NCBI RefSeq assembly: GCF_039542905.1 | Contig: NZ_BAABIS010000001.1 | Coordinates: 4,402,001-4,466,000 of the forward strand | DNA: 64,000 nt | Direction of reading: 5' to 3' | From: Kitasatospora terrestris | GTDB lineage: Bacteria > Actinomycetota > Actinomycetes > Streptomycetales > Streptomycetaceae | In this document: piece after piece, positions 39,413 through 47,600 of the stretch | How positions within the stretch are numbered: position 1 is the first letter of the stretch | Layout: each line of letters begins with the position of its first letter | Notes under the pieces: generated by a model | Databases searched by the model: none | Told to the model about the DNA's origin: nothing | What the model saw: only the letters and a program-made list of their open reading frames with translations | Translations under genes and position numbers: made by a program

Positions 39413-40495
39413 GTGACCAGCAACGAGAGCGGGGCGACCTACGCCGCCGCGGGTGTCGACATCGAGGCGGGCGACCGGGCCGTCGAGCTCATGAAGCAGT
39501 GGGTGAAGAAGGCGGACCGCCCCGAGGTGGTCGGCGGTCTCGGCGGGTTCGCCGGGCTCTTCGACGCCTCGGCGTTCAAGCGCTACGAGCGTCCGCTGCT
39601 GGCCACCGCCACCGACGGCGTGGGCACCAAGGTGGCCATCGCCCAGGCGATGGACAAGCACGACACCATCGGCCACGACCTGGTCGGCATGGTCGTCGAC
39701 GACCTGGTGGTGTGCGGCGCCGAGCCGCTGTTCATGACCGACTACATCTGCGTCGGCAAGGTCGTGCCGGAGCGGGTCGCGGCGATCGTCAAGGGCATCG
39801 CCGAGGGCTGCACGCTGGCCGGCTGCGCGCTGGTCGGCGGCGAGACGGCGGAGCACCCGGGCCTGCTGGGCCCGGACGAGTACGACGTCGCGGGCGCGGG
39901 CACCGGTGTGGTGGAGGCGGACGCGCTGCTGGGCGCCGACCGCGTCCGGGCCGGCGACGTGGTGATCGCGATGGCCGCCAGCGGCCTGCACTCCAACGGC
40001 TACTCGCTGGTCCGGCACGTGCTGCTGAACCAGGCCGGCTGGTCGCTGGACCGCGAGGTGGAGGAGTTCGGCCGCACCCTCGGCGAGGAGCTGCTCGAGC
40101 CGACCCGGATCTACTCGCTGGACTGCCTGGCCCTCACCCGGGCCACCGAGATCCACGCCTTCTCGCACGTCACCGGCGGCGGCCTGGCGGCCAACCTGGC
40201 CCGGGTGATCCCGGCCGGCCTGCACGCCCGCCTGGACCGCGGCACCTGGACCCCGCTGCCGGTCTTCCAGACCGTGGCCAAGGTCGGCGCGATGCAGACC
40301 CTGGAGATCGAGAAGACGCTGAACATGGGCGTCGGCATGGTCGCCGTGGTTCCGCCGGAGTCGGTCGACGTGGTGCTGTCGGTCCTGGAGGACCGCGGCG
40401 TCGAGGCGTGGCTGCTCGGCGACGTCGTGGACCGCACGGACGAGCACGACGGCGGCTCGGCGCTCTACAACGCGTACGAGGGCTTCGCGCTCTGA
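39413..40495 (+). CDS. purM: Phosphoribosylformylglycinamidine cyclo-ligase (AIR synthetase)
   Basis: A 360-residue enzyme making aminoimidazole ribonucleotide from FGAM and ATP, the fifth step of purine synthesis. Family signatures: GGFAGLFD, LLATATDGVGTKVAIAQAM (ATP/metal binding), DLVGMVVDDLVVCGAEPLFMTDYI and CALVGGETAEHPGL, each cited in part. The GTG at 39413 begins MTSNESGATYAAAGVDIEAG, with AAAGGG upstream. It follows purF; a strong terminator comes right after. Confidence 0.97.
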   Translation: MTSNESGATYAAAGVDIEAGDRAVELMKQWVKKADRPEVVGGLGGFAGLFDASAFKRYERPLLATATDGVGTKVAIAQAMDKHDTIGHDLVGMVVDDLVVCGAEPLFMTDYICVGKVVPERVAAIVKGIAEGCTLAGCALVGGETAEHPGLLGPDEYDVAGAGTGVVEADALLGADRVRAGDVVIAMAASGLHSNGYSLVRHVLLNQAGWSLDREVEEFGRTLGEELLEPTRIYSLDCLALTRATEIHAFSHVTGGGLAANLARVIPAGLHARLDRGTWTPLPVFQTVAKVGAMQTLEIEKTLNMGVGMVAVVPPESVDVVLSVLEDRGVEAWLLGDVVDRTDEHDGGSALYNAYEGFAL

Positions 40496-40502
40496 TCCCG
40501 GC

Positions 40503-40534
40503 CCGACGGGCCCCGCTGCGGCGGGGCCCGTCGG
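40503..40534 (+). terminator. Terminator after purM
   Basis: CCGACGGGCCCCGC (40503-40516) pairs perfectly with GCGGGGCCCGTCGG (40521-40534) around TGCG, 7 bp after the stop codon. Confidence 0.88.
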
Positions 40535-40588
40535 CTGTCCGGACCGGTGCCGCCGGGGACGACGGGGGCCGGCCCGCCGGCGGACACG

Positions 40589-40632
40589 TCGAAGACCGGT
40601 CCGGCACCCGGGGGTGCAGGACCGGTCTTCGA
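40589..40632 (-). terminator. Long two-part terminator after the DUF3073 gene
   Basis: TCGAAGACCGGTCC (40589-40602) pairs perfectly with 40619-40632, and GCACCC (40604-40609) with GGGTGC (40612-40617) inside it, giving a nearly continuous 20-bp stem. It lies 8 bp beyond the leftward stop codon. Confidence 0.85.
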
Positions 40633-40640
40633 CCGAGCTG

Positions 40641-40886
40641 TCAGGCGCGGCGGCGAGAGGAGCTGCTGCCCGCGTCCTCGTCGTCGTCCTCGTCGTCGTT
40701 GTAGAGATCCGCGTACGCCGCGTAGGGGTCGTCCTCGTCCTCGTCCTCGATCGGCTCCGGCTCGATCGCGGTGGACGGAGATACGCCCAGCTCATGCGAC
40801 AGACGATTGGCGTCGAACCCGCCGCTGTTGTACTTCAGCTCGCGGGCGACCTTCGTCTGCTTGGCCTTGGCCCGGCCGCGCCCCAT
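40641..40886 (-). CDS. DUF3073 small acidic/basic protein
   Basis: An 81-residue protein: basic start MGRGRAKAKQTKVARELKYN, the family block FDANRLSHELG, then a strongly acidic stretch (EDEDEDD and DDEDDDED) and a basic end SSSSRRRA. It matches the actinobacterial DUF3073 family, which sits beside purM in many genomes; function unknown. AGGGGG lies nine bases before the ATG. Charge segregation and small size suggest binding to nucleic acid or a protein partner. Confidence 0.88.
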   Translation of the reverse strand: MGRGRAKAKQTKVARELKYNSGGFDANRLSHELGVSPSTAIEPEPIEDEDEDDPYAAYADLYNDDEDDDEDAGSSSSRRRA

Positions 40887-41251
40887 GGGTCGACCCCCTC
40901 AACGATGGGGCTCACGGCCCCGAGTCTGACACGTGGTGATGATCAGGTCCGGCCCTGCCCGAAGTGGGAGAACCGTCCCTTGGAGCATTAACGGTACCTG
41001 TTTCCGCCGCCGGACGGTACGTCGCGCGTGTGACGTGGCGCGCACAGTCGCCCCCCCGAGCCAGGTCTGCCCTGGTCACAAGGGGAATATGGGGCTTTCG
41101 CAGGCTGCCCGGAGCTTCGCCGGGCCCGTCGTTCCTGCAGAGATTATCCCCCGAAGGAGGGCGTCGGATCGCCCGATCGGGCGACGAACTGAGAATCCGG
41201 TTCCACATCGTGATGCGAGGGGGCGGAGGGTGTCCGCCCCCTCGCGGAGGG
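40887..41251. other. 365-bp gap between DUF3073 and vdh genes
   Basis: No gene is supported. Both flanking genes run leftward, so this holds the DUF3073 promoter and the vdh terminator. A small hairpin GCCCGG/CCGGGC (41107-41125) and two CGGTAC repeats near 40991 and 41016 are visible. I cannot place the DUF3073 promoter with confidence. Confidence 0.5.
41216..41243 (-). terminator. Terminator after the valine dehydrogenase gene
   Basis: A G-rich arm GGGGGCGGA ending at 41227 pairs with TCCGCCCCC (41233-41241) around GGGTG, 9 bp beyond the leftward stop codon. Flanking GA/TC bases extend the stem with one bulge. Confidence 0.78.
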
Positions 41252-42412
41252 TCAGGCCCGGCGGGCGGTCGGCAGCAGCACCGAACGGAGCGCGCTGATC
41301 TCGCGCATCCGCTTCTCGGCGAGCCGGTCGGCGGCCACCGCCGGCGGCACGCCGTCGGCGGCGGCCCGGGTGAAGATCTCCAGCGTGGTGTCGAAGATCT
41401 TCGTCGCCTTGTTCTTGGCGCGCTCGAAGTTGAAGCCCTCGATCTCGTCGGCGACCTGGATGACGCCGCCGGAGTTCACCAGGTAGTCGGGCGCGTAGAG
41501 GATGCCGCGGTCCGCCAGGTCCTTCTCCACGCCGGTGTGCGCCAGCTGGTTGTTGGCCGCGCCGCAGACGATCGAGGTGCCGGCCGCGCCTAGCGCCCCG
41601 ACGGTGTGGTCGTCCAGCGCGCCGCCGAGGGCGCAGGGGGCGTAGACGTCCAGCGAGGCGTGCAGCAGGGCGGCGGTGTCGGCCGCGACCTCGACCTCGG
41701 GGTGGGCGGCCTTGACCCGGTTGATCGCCGCCTCGGAGACGTCGGTGATCACCACGGTGGCGCCGTCGGCGACCAGGTGGCCGACCAGGTAGTGGCCGAC
41801 CTTGCCGACGCCCGCCACGCCGACCCGCCTGCCGCGCAGGGTGGGCTGGCCCCAACGGGCCTGCGCGGAGGCGCGCATGCCCTGGAAGACGCCGAAGGCG
41901 GTCAGGATCGAGGAGTCGCCGGCGCCGCCGTGCTCCGGCGAGCGACCGGTCACGAACTGGGTCTCGCGGGCCACCACGTCCATGTCCTGCACGTAGGTGC
42001 CCACGTCGCAGGCGGTGATGTAGCGGCCGCGCAGCGACTCGACGAAGCGGCCGTACGCGCGGAGCATCGCCTCGTTCTTGTCCTTGTCGGGGGCGCCGAT
42101 GATCACGGCCTTGCCGCCGCCGAGGTCCAGGCCGGCGAGGGCGTTCTTGTAGCTCATGCCGCGCGAGAGGTTCAGCGCGTCCTGGAGCGCCTCCTCCTCG
42201 GTCGCGTACGGGAAGAAGCGGGTGCCGCCGAGGGCCGGGCCGAGGGCGGTCGAGTGGATGGCGATGATCGCCTTCAGGCCGCTGGCACGGTCGTGGCAGA
42301 GGACGACCTGCTCGTGGCCGTCGCCGGGCGTGCCCTGCGGGTCGGTACCGAAGATCCTGCCGAGCACCCCGGGTGCGGGCACGGTGGCAGAAGCGGTGTG
42401 TACGTCGGTCAC
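41252..42412 (-). CDS. vdh: Valine/leucine dehydrogenase (Glu/Leu/Phe/Val dehydrogenase family)
   Basis: A 386-residue NAD-dependent amino acid dehydrogenase oxidatively deaminating branched-chain amino acids. Catalytic and binding motifs: LGPALGGTRFFPYAT, NALAGLDLGGGKAVIIG (catalytic Lys in the GGGK loop), ITACDVGTYVQDMD and the Rossmann GVAGVGKVGHYL. In Streptomyces such enzymes (Vdh) feed branched precursors to polyketides and fatty acids. The position between the DUF3073 gene and the bldC-linked hypothetical gene is as remembered in S. coelicolor. The GTG at 42412 follows GGAG. Confidence 0.92.
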   Translation of the reverse strand: MTDVHTASATVPAPGVLGRIFGTDPQGTPGDGHEQVVLCHDRASGLKAIIAIHSTALGPALGGTRFFPYATEEEALQDALNLSRGMSYKNALAGLDLGGGKAVIIGAPDKDKNEAMLRAYGRFVESLRGRYITACDVGTYVQDMDVVARETQFVTGRSPEHGGAGDSSILTAFGVFQGMRASAQARWGQPTLRGRRVGVAGVGKVGHYLVGHLVADGATVVITDVSEAAINRVKAAHPEVEVAADTAALLHASLDVYAPCALGGALDDHTVGALGAAGTSIVCGAANNQLAHTGVEKDLADRGILYAPDYLVNSGGVIQVADEIEGFNFERAKNKATKIFDTTLEIFTRAAADGVPPAVAADRLAEKRMREISALRSVLLPTARRA

Positions 42413-42576
42413 GGTGGTGACTCCAGTAATGAATGGCCCGCGGCTGTGGTGCGGGCGTCTGCCTCGAAGCCTAGTCCGGGGACCTCGAGCCTCGCTGCCC
42501 CCTGACGGTCCCTGAGACATAACGACCGGATCGCCGCGGCGGTACCCCTCCCCGCTCGCCCGCCGTGCGTGCGACG

Positions 42577-43464
42577 ATGCCGAACGTGACCGTTGTGCGT
42601 ACGTCGGTGCAGCCGCCCTACTCCGCCCACCTGCGCGTCTACGAGCCGCTGAGCGCCTGGCCGGAGCCGGAGCGCTCGCACTGGCGGGCCTACGCCGCCG
42701 AGCGGGGCCCGGACGCCGAGGACCGGGAGCCGGTCGCCGGGGCCGCGCTGGCCGAGCAGCGGGAGGCCCTCGCCGAGCTGCTGGCCCGCACCCCGCGGGC
42801 CCTGCCCGAGCAGGAGAGCGGGCAGGCCTTCGTGCGGCTGCTGGAGGGCACCCTGTACGTCTGCCCGCGGACCACCCGGCTGCGCAGCTGGCAGGCGCTG
42901 GAGGAGCTGCACCGGGAGCTTCCCGCGCACCTGCTGGACACCGTGCTGCCGCCGGCCGTGCGGGCCGCCGCGGAGGCCGACCGGCAGGCGTGGTGGGCCG
43001 ACCACCCGGACGCCCGGCCTTGGATCCTCTCCAGCCGCTGGGAGGTCCCGGTGGGCTGGTTCCTGCCCTTCGGCGAGGAGGACCGCCAGTACGTGCCGCA
43101 GGGGGAGGGGGAGCCGCCCACCGCGCCGGCGCTGTTCTACCTGACGCCCATGGTGCAGGCGCGCCGCCGGGTGGCGCGCGGCTACCGGGTGCTCAAGGAG
43201 CAGGTGCCGCGCGGCCCGCTGGTGCGGGGTGCCGAGCGGGTCGGGCGCTGGCTGGAGGAGTTCCACCCCCGCTCGCTGGTCGAGCTGGACTACGGCGGCC
43301 TGGTGCACCTGCTGGGCGACCGGCTGGCGGGCGAGCGGTCGGTGGCCGAGCTGGCGGACGGCCTGGGCGCGCTGCGGGCCGGTGACGGCGCGGCGGCGCT
43401 GCGGGCGTACGAGTCGCTGACCGGGCGGTGGCGGAAGCTGCTGGCACTGCGCCAGGCGAGCTGA
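42577..43464 (+). CDS. Conserved hypothetical protein beside bldC
   Basis: A 295-residue protein, conserved beside bldC in streptomycetes. It opens TSVQPPYSAHLRVYEPLSAWPEPE and has a WILSSRWEVPVGWFLPF centre and a GGLVHLLGDRLAGERSVAEL region; mostly helical, with no signal, span or catalytic motif recognised. The start is uncertain: ATG at 42577 or GTG at 42586. It is divergent from the vdh gene. Retained gene order suggests a housekeeping role. Confidence 0.82.
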   Translation: MPNVTVVRTSVQPPYSAHLRVYEPLSAWPEPERSHWRAYAAERGPDAEDREPVAGAALAEQREALAELLARTPRALPEQESGQAFVRLLEGTLYVCPRTTRLRSWQALEELHRELPAHLLDTVLPPAVRAAAEADRQAWWADHPDARPWILSSRWEVPVGWFLPFGEEDRQYVPQGEGEPPTAPALFYLTPMVQARRRVARGYRVLKEQVPRGPLVRGAERVGRWLEEFHPRSLVELDYGGLVHLLGDRLAGERSVAELADGLGALRAGDGAAALRAYESLTGRWRKLLALRQAS

Positions 43465-43962
43465 GCGACCCGCCGGGCGGTGCCCCTGAGCTGGCCTGAT
43501 GCGGGGTCAGAAAGATGTGCTGGCCGAATGTCAGTGCGAGGGGTGAGGATGGTCTGTACCTTCCCCGCGATGTTCGGGACCATGGTCCCGGTTCGGGTCA
43601 ATAGCTCCCGAACGTGACACTACTCACCGTTGACGCGAAGTCACCCCTATGTGCCAAAATGGGACAACCAGCCCAAGTTCACTCAGGTGGAGCGAGTTCG
43701 GGATCCGTAACCGGATGTCATCACCGCGTGACTGTCCGTTATGGGATGGTCCATGTCCATCCGTCGCTCTTGAGCCCGTGAGGGGTCAATTTTGACGGTT
43801 TGGTCGTTGGCTCTGGACGGATGGTGTAGTTGTAGACACCAGGACAAGCCGTTCGTCCTATAACCGACTCGGCCCGTCTGTGCCATTTCGGGCATCACGG
43901 GTCAAGGTGCAGAATTTGAAGGATAGAACCGCCCTGGTTCGGTTCTCCCGAGGAGGCCGCTC
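43465..43962. other. Long non-coding region upstream of bldC
   Basis: 498 bp without a supported gene. It is AT-richer than its neighbours. It contains a perfect 16-bp dyad (43575-43590), candidate -35 sequences TTGACG at 43630 and 43792, and a GGATGG/CCATCC hairpin (43744-43762). It most likely contains the bldC promoter region and a long 5' leader. Confidence 0.6.
43575..43590. promoter_or_regulatory. Perfect 16-bp palindrome upstream of bldC
   Basis: CGGGACCATGGTCCCG, fully self-complementary, 373 bp before the bldC start and 111 bp after the preceding gene. It may be a regulator site; nothing identifies the regulator. Confidence 0.5.
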
Positions 43963-44169
43963 ATGACCGCTCGTACCCCTGACGCTGAGCCCCTGCTGAC
44001 GCCGGCAGAGGTCGCCACCATGTTCCGCGTGGACCCCAAGACGGTGACCCGCTGGGCCAAGGCAGGCAAGCTCACGTCCATCCGGACCCTCGGCGGCCAC
44101 CGCCGCTACCGCGAGGCGGAGGTGCGCGCCCTGCTGGCCGGGATTCCGGCCCAGCGCACCGAGGTCTGA
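43963..44169 (+). CDS. bldC: BldC, MerR-like developmental regulator
   Basis: A 68-residue DNA-binding protein: MTARTPDAEPLLTPAEVATM followed by FRVDPKTVTRWAKAGKLTSI, ending GIPAQRTEV. This is the near-invariant BldC sequence of streptomycetes, a MerR-type winged helix without an effector domain. BldC binds direct repeats cooperatively and delays entry into development by controlling many developmental genes. GAGGAGG lies 7 bases before the ATG. The long upstream region suggests complex control. A 21-bp-stem terminator follows. Confidence 0.97.
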   Translation: MTARTPDAEPLLTPAEVATMFRVDPKTVTRWAKAGKLTSIRTLGGHRRYREAEVRALLAGIPAQRTEV

Positions 44170-44186
44170 CGCTCAAGGCTTTTCTT

Positions 44187-44236
44187 CGAAGGGGCCGCAT
44201 CCCCGACTCCGCCGGGTCGGGGATGCGGCCCCTTCG
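44187..44236 (+). terminator. Exceptionally long terminator after bldC
   Basis: CGAAGGGGCCGCATCCCCGAC (44187-44207) pairs perfectly over 21 bp with 44216-44236 around an eight-base loop, 17 bp after the bldC stop; TTTTCTT precedes it. Confidence 0.92.
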
Positions 44237-44301
44237 GCGTGCCGGAATCCGGGATTCCAGGAGGGCGCGTGGGGGTGGGGGGAATTACAGTGAATAGCGG
44301 T

Positions 44302-44323
44302 ACAATTTTATATATTAAATTGT
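44302..44323. other. AT-only palindrome in a GC-rich background
   Basis: ACAATTTTATATATTAAATTGT: 20 of 22 bases are A or T, with ACAATTT/AAATTGT as inverted arms. It lies in the 268-bp stretch between the bldC terminator and the tRNA terminator, which holds no gene. Confidence 0.55.
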
Positions 44324-44462
44324 GGGTCTTCCGGGGATGCCTTGTGATGACCCGTCCCGGGGAAAGAAAAGTGACGACCGTCACACATTCGTGATCTTGT
44401 GATCCGGTGCGCGCACGGGTAGGAGCTGACCGGCCGTCAGCGACAGCGAAAGCGACAACGAA

Positions 44463-44494
44463 GAAGGCCCGGAACCTTTCGGCTCCGGGCCTTC
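44463..44494 (-). terminator. Terminator of the tRNA-Asp gene
   Basis: GAAGGCCCGGA (44463-44473) pairs with TCCGGGCCTTC (44484-44494) over 11 bp, 10 bp beyond the tRNA 3' end. Confidence 0.85.
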
Positions 44495-44504
44495 CCCTGT
44501 ACTG

Positions 44505-44578
44505 CGATCCCGACGGGACTTGAACCCGCGACCTCCACCTTGACAGGGTGGCGAGCTAACCAACTGCTCCACGGGACC
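44505..44578 (-). tRNA. tRNA-Asp (anticodon GUC)
   Basis: A 74-nt cloverleaf: acceptor GGTCCCG pairs with CGGGATC (one G-U), D-arm GGAGCAGTTGGTTAGCTC, anticodon stem CCACC/GGTGG with loop CTGTCAA giving anticodon GUC, T-arm GCGGG TTCAAGT CCCGT, discriminator G. CCA is not encoded. It follows bldC on the opposite strand. Confidence 0.95.
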
Positions 44579-44696
44579 AGTGATCTGATCCTTGTCCGCT
44601 TTGCTCTCGCTCGCGAACAAGACAGATCGTACTGCATCCCGACCCCCCAGGTAAAACCGGGTGCCGGGGGTCCGGCCCGGAGGGTCGGGCGGGCGG

Positions 44697-47600
44697 TCAG
44701 AGGGTGGCCGCGGCCGCGTCCATCGCCTTGAGGATCCGCTTCTCCGAGACCGGGCTCGGCGTGCCCAGCCCCTGGGCGAAGAAGCTCACCCGCAGCTCCT
44801 CGATCATCCAGCGGATCGCCCGGACCTCCGGGGAGGGCTCCCGGCCGGCCGGCACCCGGGCGAGCAGCTCGCCGTACGCCTGCTGCACCGCCTGGACCTT
44901 CTGCAGGTGCTGCAGGTCGCGCTGCGGGTGGTTGGGCAGCGCCTCCAGGCGCCGGTCCACCGCCAGCAGGTAGCGCTTGAGGTCGGGCAGCCGCTGCCAG
45001 CCCGTCCCGGTGACGAAGCCGGCGTGCACCAGCGAGGTGAGGTGCAGCTTGACGTCGTTCACCGCGGTCAGCAGCACCGGGCTGGAGACCGACTTCAACC
45101 GGGTGGACGCCTTGTGGAAGGCGATCAGCGCGGTCGCGGTCTTCAGCGTGGTGTCCGCCGACAGCTCGTACAGGTCGGCGCGGACCAGGTCGTACAGCTT
45201 GGTGAAGCCGTCCTGGTCCCAGGCCGGGCCGCCGTGCAGCGTCATCAGCCGGTCGGTGGCCGCCGACACGATGTCCTCGAAGAGGGCCGGGATCGAGCCG
45301 TGCGGGTTGTACGAGAGGGCCAGCTTCGCCTGGTTGCCCAGGCGGCCCTGGATCGACTTGGCGGGCGAGTTGACCTGGAGCATCAGCAGTCGGCGGGTGC
45401 CCGCCCACATCGCCTCCTGCTGGGCCTCCGGGGTGTCGAACAGCTTGATCGCCACCGCGTCCCGCTGGTCCACCAGCGCCGGGTAGGCGCGCAGCGAGTG
45501 GCCCCGGGAGCGCTGTTCGAAGGTGCGCTGCAGCAGCGGCAGGTCGGCAGGCCAGGCGCTCAGCCCGGTCCGCTCGATGCCCCGGCCGGAAGCGGCCGAG
45601 GAGAGCGTCTCGGAGAGCTGGGGCTGGAGCCTGCGGCGCAGCTCCTCCAGGTCCTTGGACTCGGCCAGCCTCTTCTTGCCGTCCACCACCCGGAAGGTCA
45701 CCTTGAGGTGCTCCGGGACGCGCTCGTCGTCCCACGCCTCCGGCGGGATCGGGATGCCCGACATCCGGTGCAGCACCCGCTCCAGGGTCGGCAGCAGCGG
45801 CTCCTGGCGGTCCTTCATCTCGCGCAGCGCGGCCCGGGCGTGGTCCGGGGCCGGGACGAAGTTGCGGCGGACCGCCTTGGGCAGCGCCCGGATGTAGGCG
45901 GTCACCAGCTCCTCGCGCAGGCCCGGGATCTGCCAGTCGAAGCCCTCCGAGGTGACCTGGTTGAGCACCGGCAGCGGGATGTGGACGGTCACGCCGTCCG
46001 CGTCGCTGCCCGGCTCGAACTGGTACGTCAGCCGGAAGCGCAGCTTGCCCTGCTGCCAGTGGTCCGGGTAGTCCGCCTCGGTGACCCCGTCGGCCGACTC
46101 GTTGATCAGCATCGACTTCTCGAAGTTCAGCAGGTCCGGCTGGTCGTGCCGGGCCTTCTTCCACCAGGAGTCGAAGTGCCGGGTGGAGACGACCGTCTCC
46201 GGCAGGCGGGAGTCGTAGAAGTCGAACAGGGTCTGGTCGTCCACCAGGATGTCCCGGCGCCGGGCCCGGTTCTCCAGCTCCTCGACCTCGGAGAGCAGTC
46301 GGCGGTTCTCGCCGAAGAACTTGTGGTGGGTCTCCCAGTCGCCCTCCACCAGGGCGTTGCGGATGAACAGCTCCCGGCACAGCTCCGGGTCGATCCGGCC
46401 GTAGTTCACCTTGCGCTGGGCCACCACCGGCATCCCGTACAGGGTGACCTTCTCGAACGCCATCACGGCGCCGGCCTTCTTCTCCCAGTGCGGCTCGCTG
46501 TAGGTGCGCTTGATCAGGTGGCCGGCCAGCGGCTCCACCCACTCCGGTTCGATCTTGGCGTTGATCCGGGCCCACAGCCGGGAGGTCTCCACCAGCTCGG
46601 CGGACATCACCCAGCGCGGCGGCTTCTTGAACAGGCCCGAACCCGGGAAGATCGCGAACCGGGCGCCGCGGGCGCCGGCGTACTCCCGCTTCTCCACGTC
46701 GAACAGGCCGAGGTGGGAGAGCAGGCCGGAGAGCAGCGCCTGGTGGATCCGGTCGGCGTCCGGCTCGGCGTCGTCGCGCGGCTCGTCGATGGTCACGCCG
46801 AGCTGCTTGGCGACCGTGCGCAGCTGGGTGTAGACGTCCTGCCACTCCCGTATCCGCAGGTAGTTCAGGAACTCCGACTTGCACATCCGGCGGAAGGCCG
46901 AGGAGGAGAGCTCCTTCTGCTGCTCGCGGACGTACCGCCACATCGCGAGGTAGGAGAGGAAGTCCGAGGTCTCGCTGTTGAACCGGCGGTGCCGGTCGTC
47001 GGCGGCCTGGCGCTTCTCCGCCGGGCGCTCGCGCGGGTCCTGGATGGAGAGCGCGGCGGCGATCACCATCACGTCCCGGACGCAGCCGAGCCGGTCCGCC
47101 TCCAGCACCATCCGGGCCATCCGGGGGTCGACCGGGAGCTGGGCGAGCCGGCGGCCGAGCGGGGTGAGCCGCTTGCGGTGGTCCTTCTCCTCCGGGTCGA
47201 GGGCGCCGAGCTCGTGCAGCAGGTGCACGCCGTCGCGGATGTTCCGCGCGTCCGGCGGGTCCAGGAACGGGAAGGCCGCGATGTCGCCGAGGCCGGCGGC
47301 GGTCATCTGGAGGATGACGGACGCCAGGTTGGTGCGCAGGATCTCCGCGTCGGTGAACTCGGGACGGGAGAGGAAGTCCTCCTCCGAGTACAGCCGGATG
47401 CAGATGCCGTCGCTGGTCCGGCCGCAGCGGCCCTTGCGCTGGTTGGCGCTGGCCTGGCTGACCGCCTCGATCGGCAGGCGCTGGACCTTGGTGCGGTGGC
47501 TGTAGCGCGAGATCCGGGCGGTGCCCGGATCGATCACGTACTTGATGCCCGGCACGGTCAGCGAGGTCTCGGCGACGTTGGTCGCCAGGACGATCCGGCG

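Noticed and set aside
40912..41208. Leftward 98-codon frame in the DUF3073-vdh gap
   Set aside because: No start signal, low complexity, no family resemblance; the region is better read as promoter and terminator DNA.
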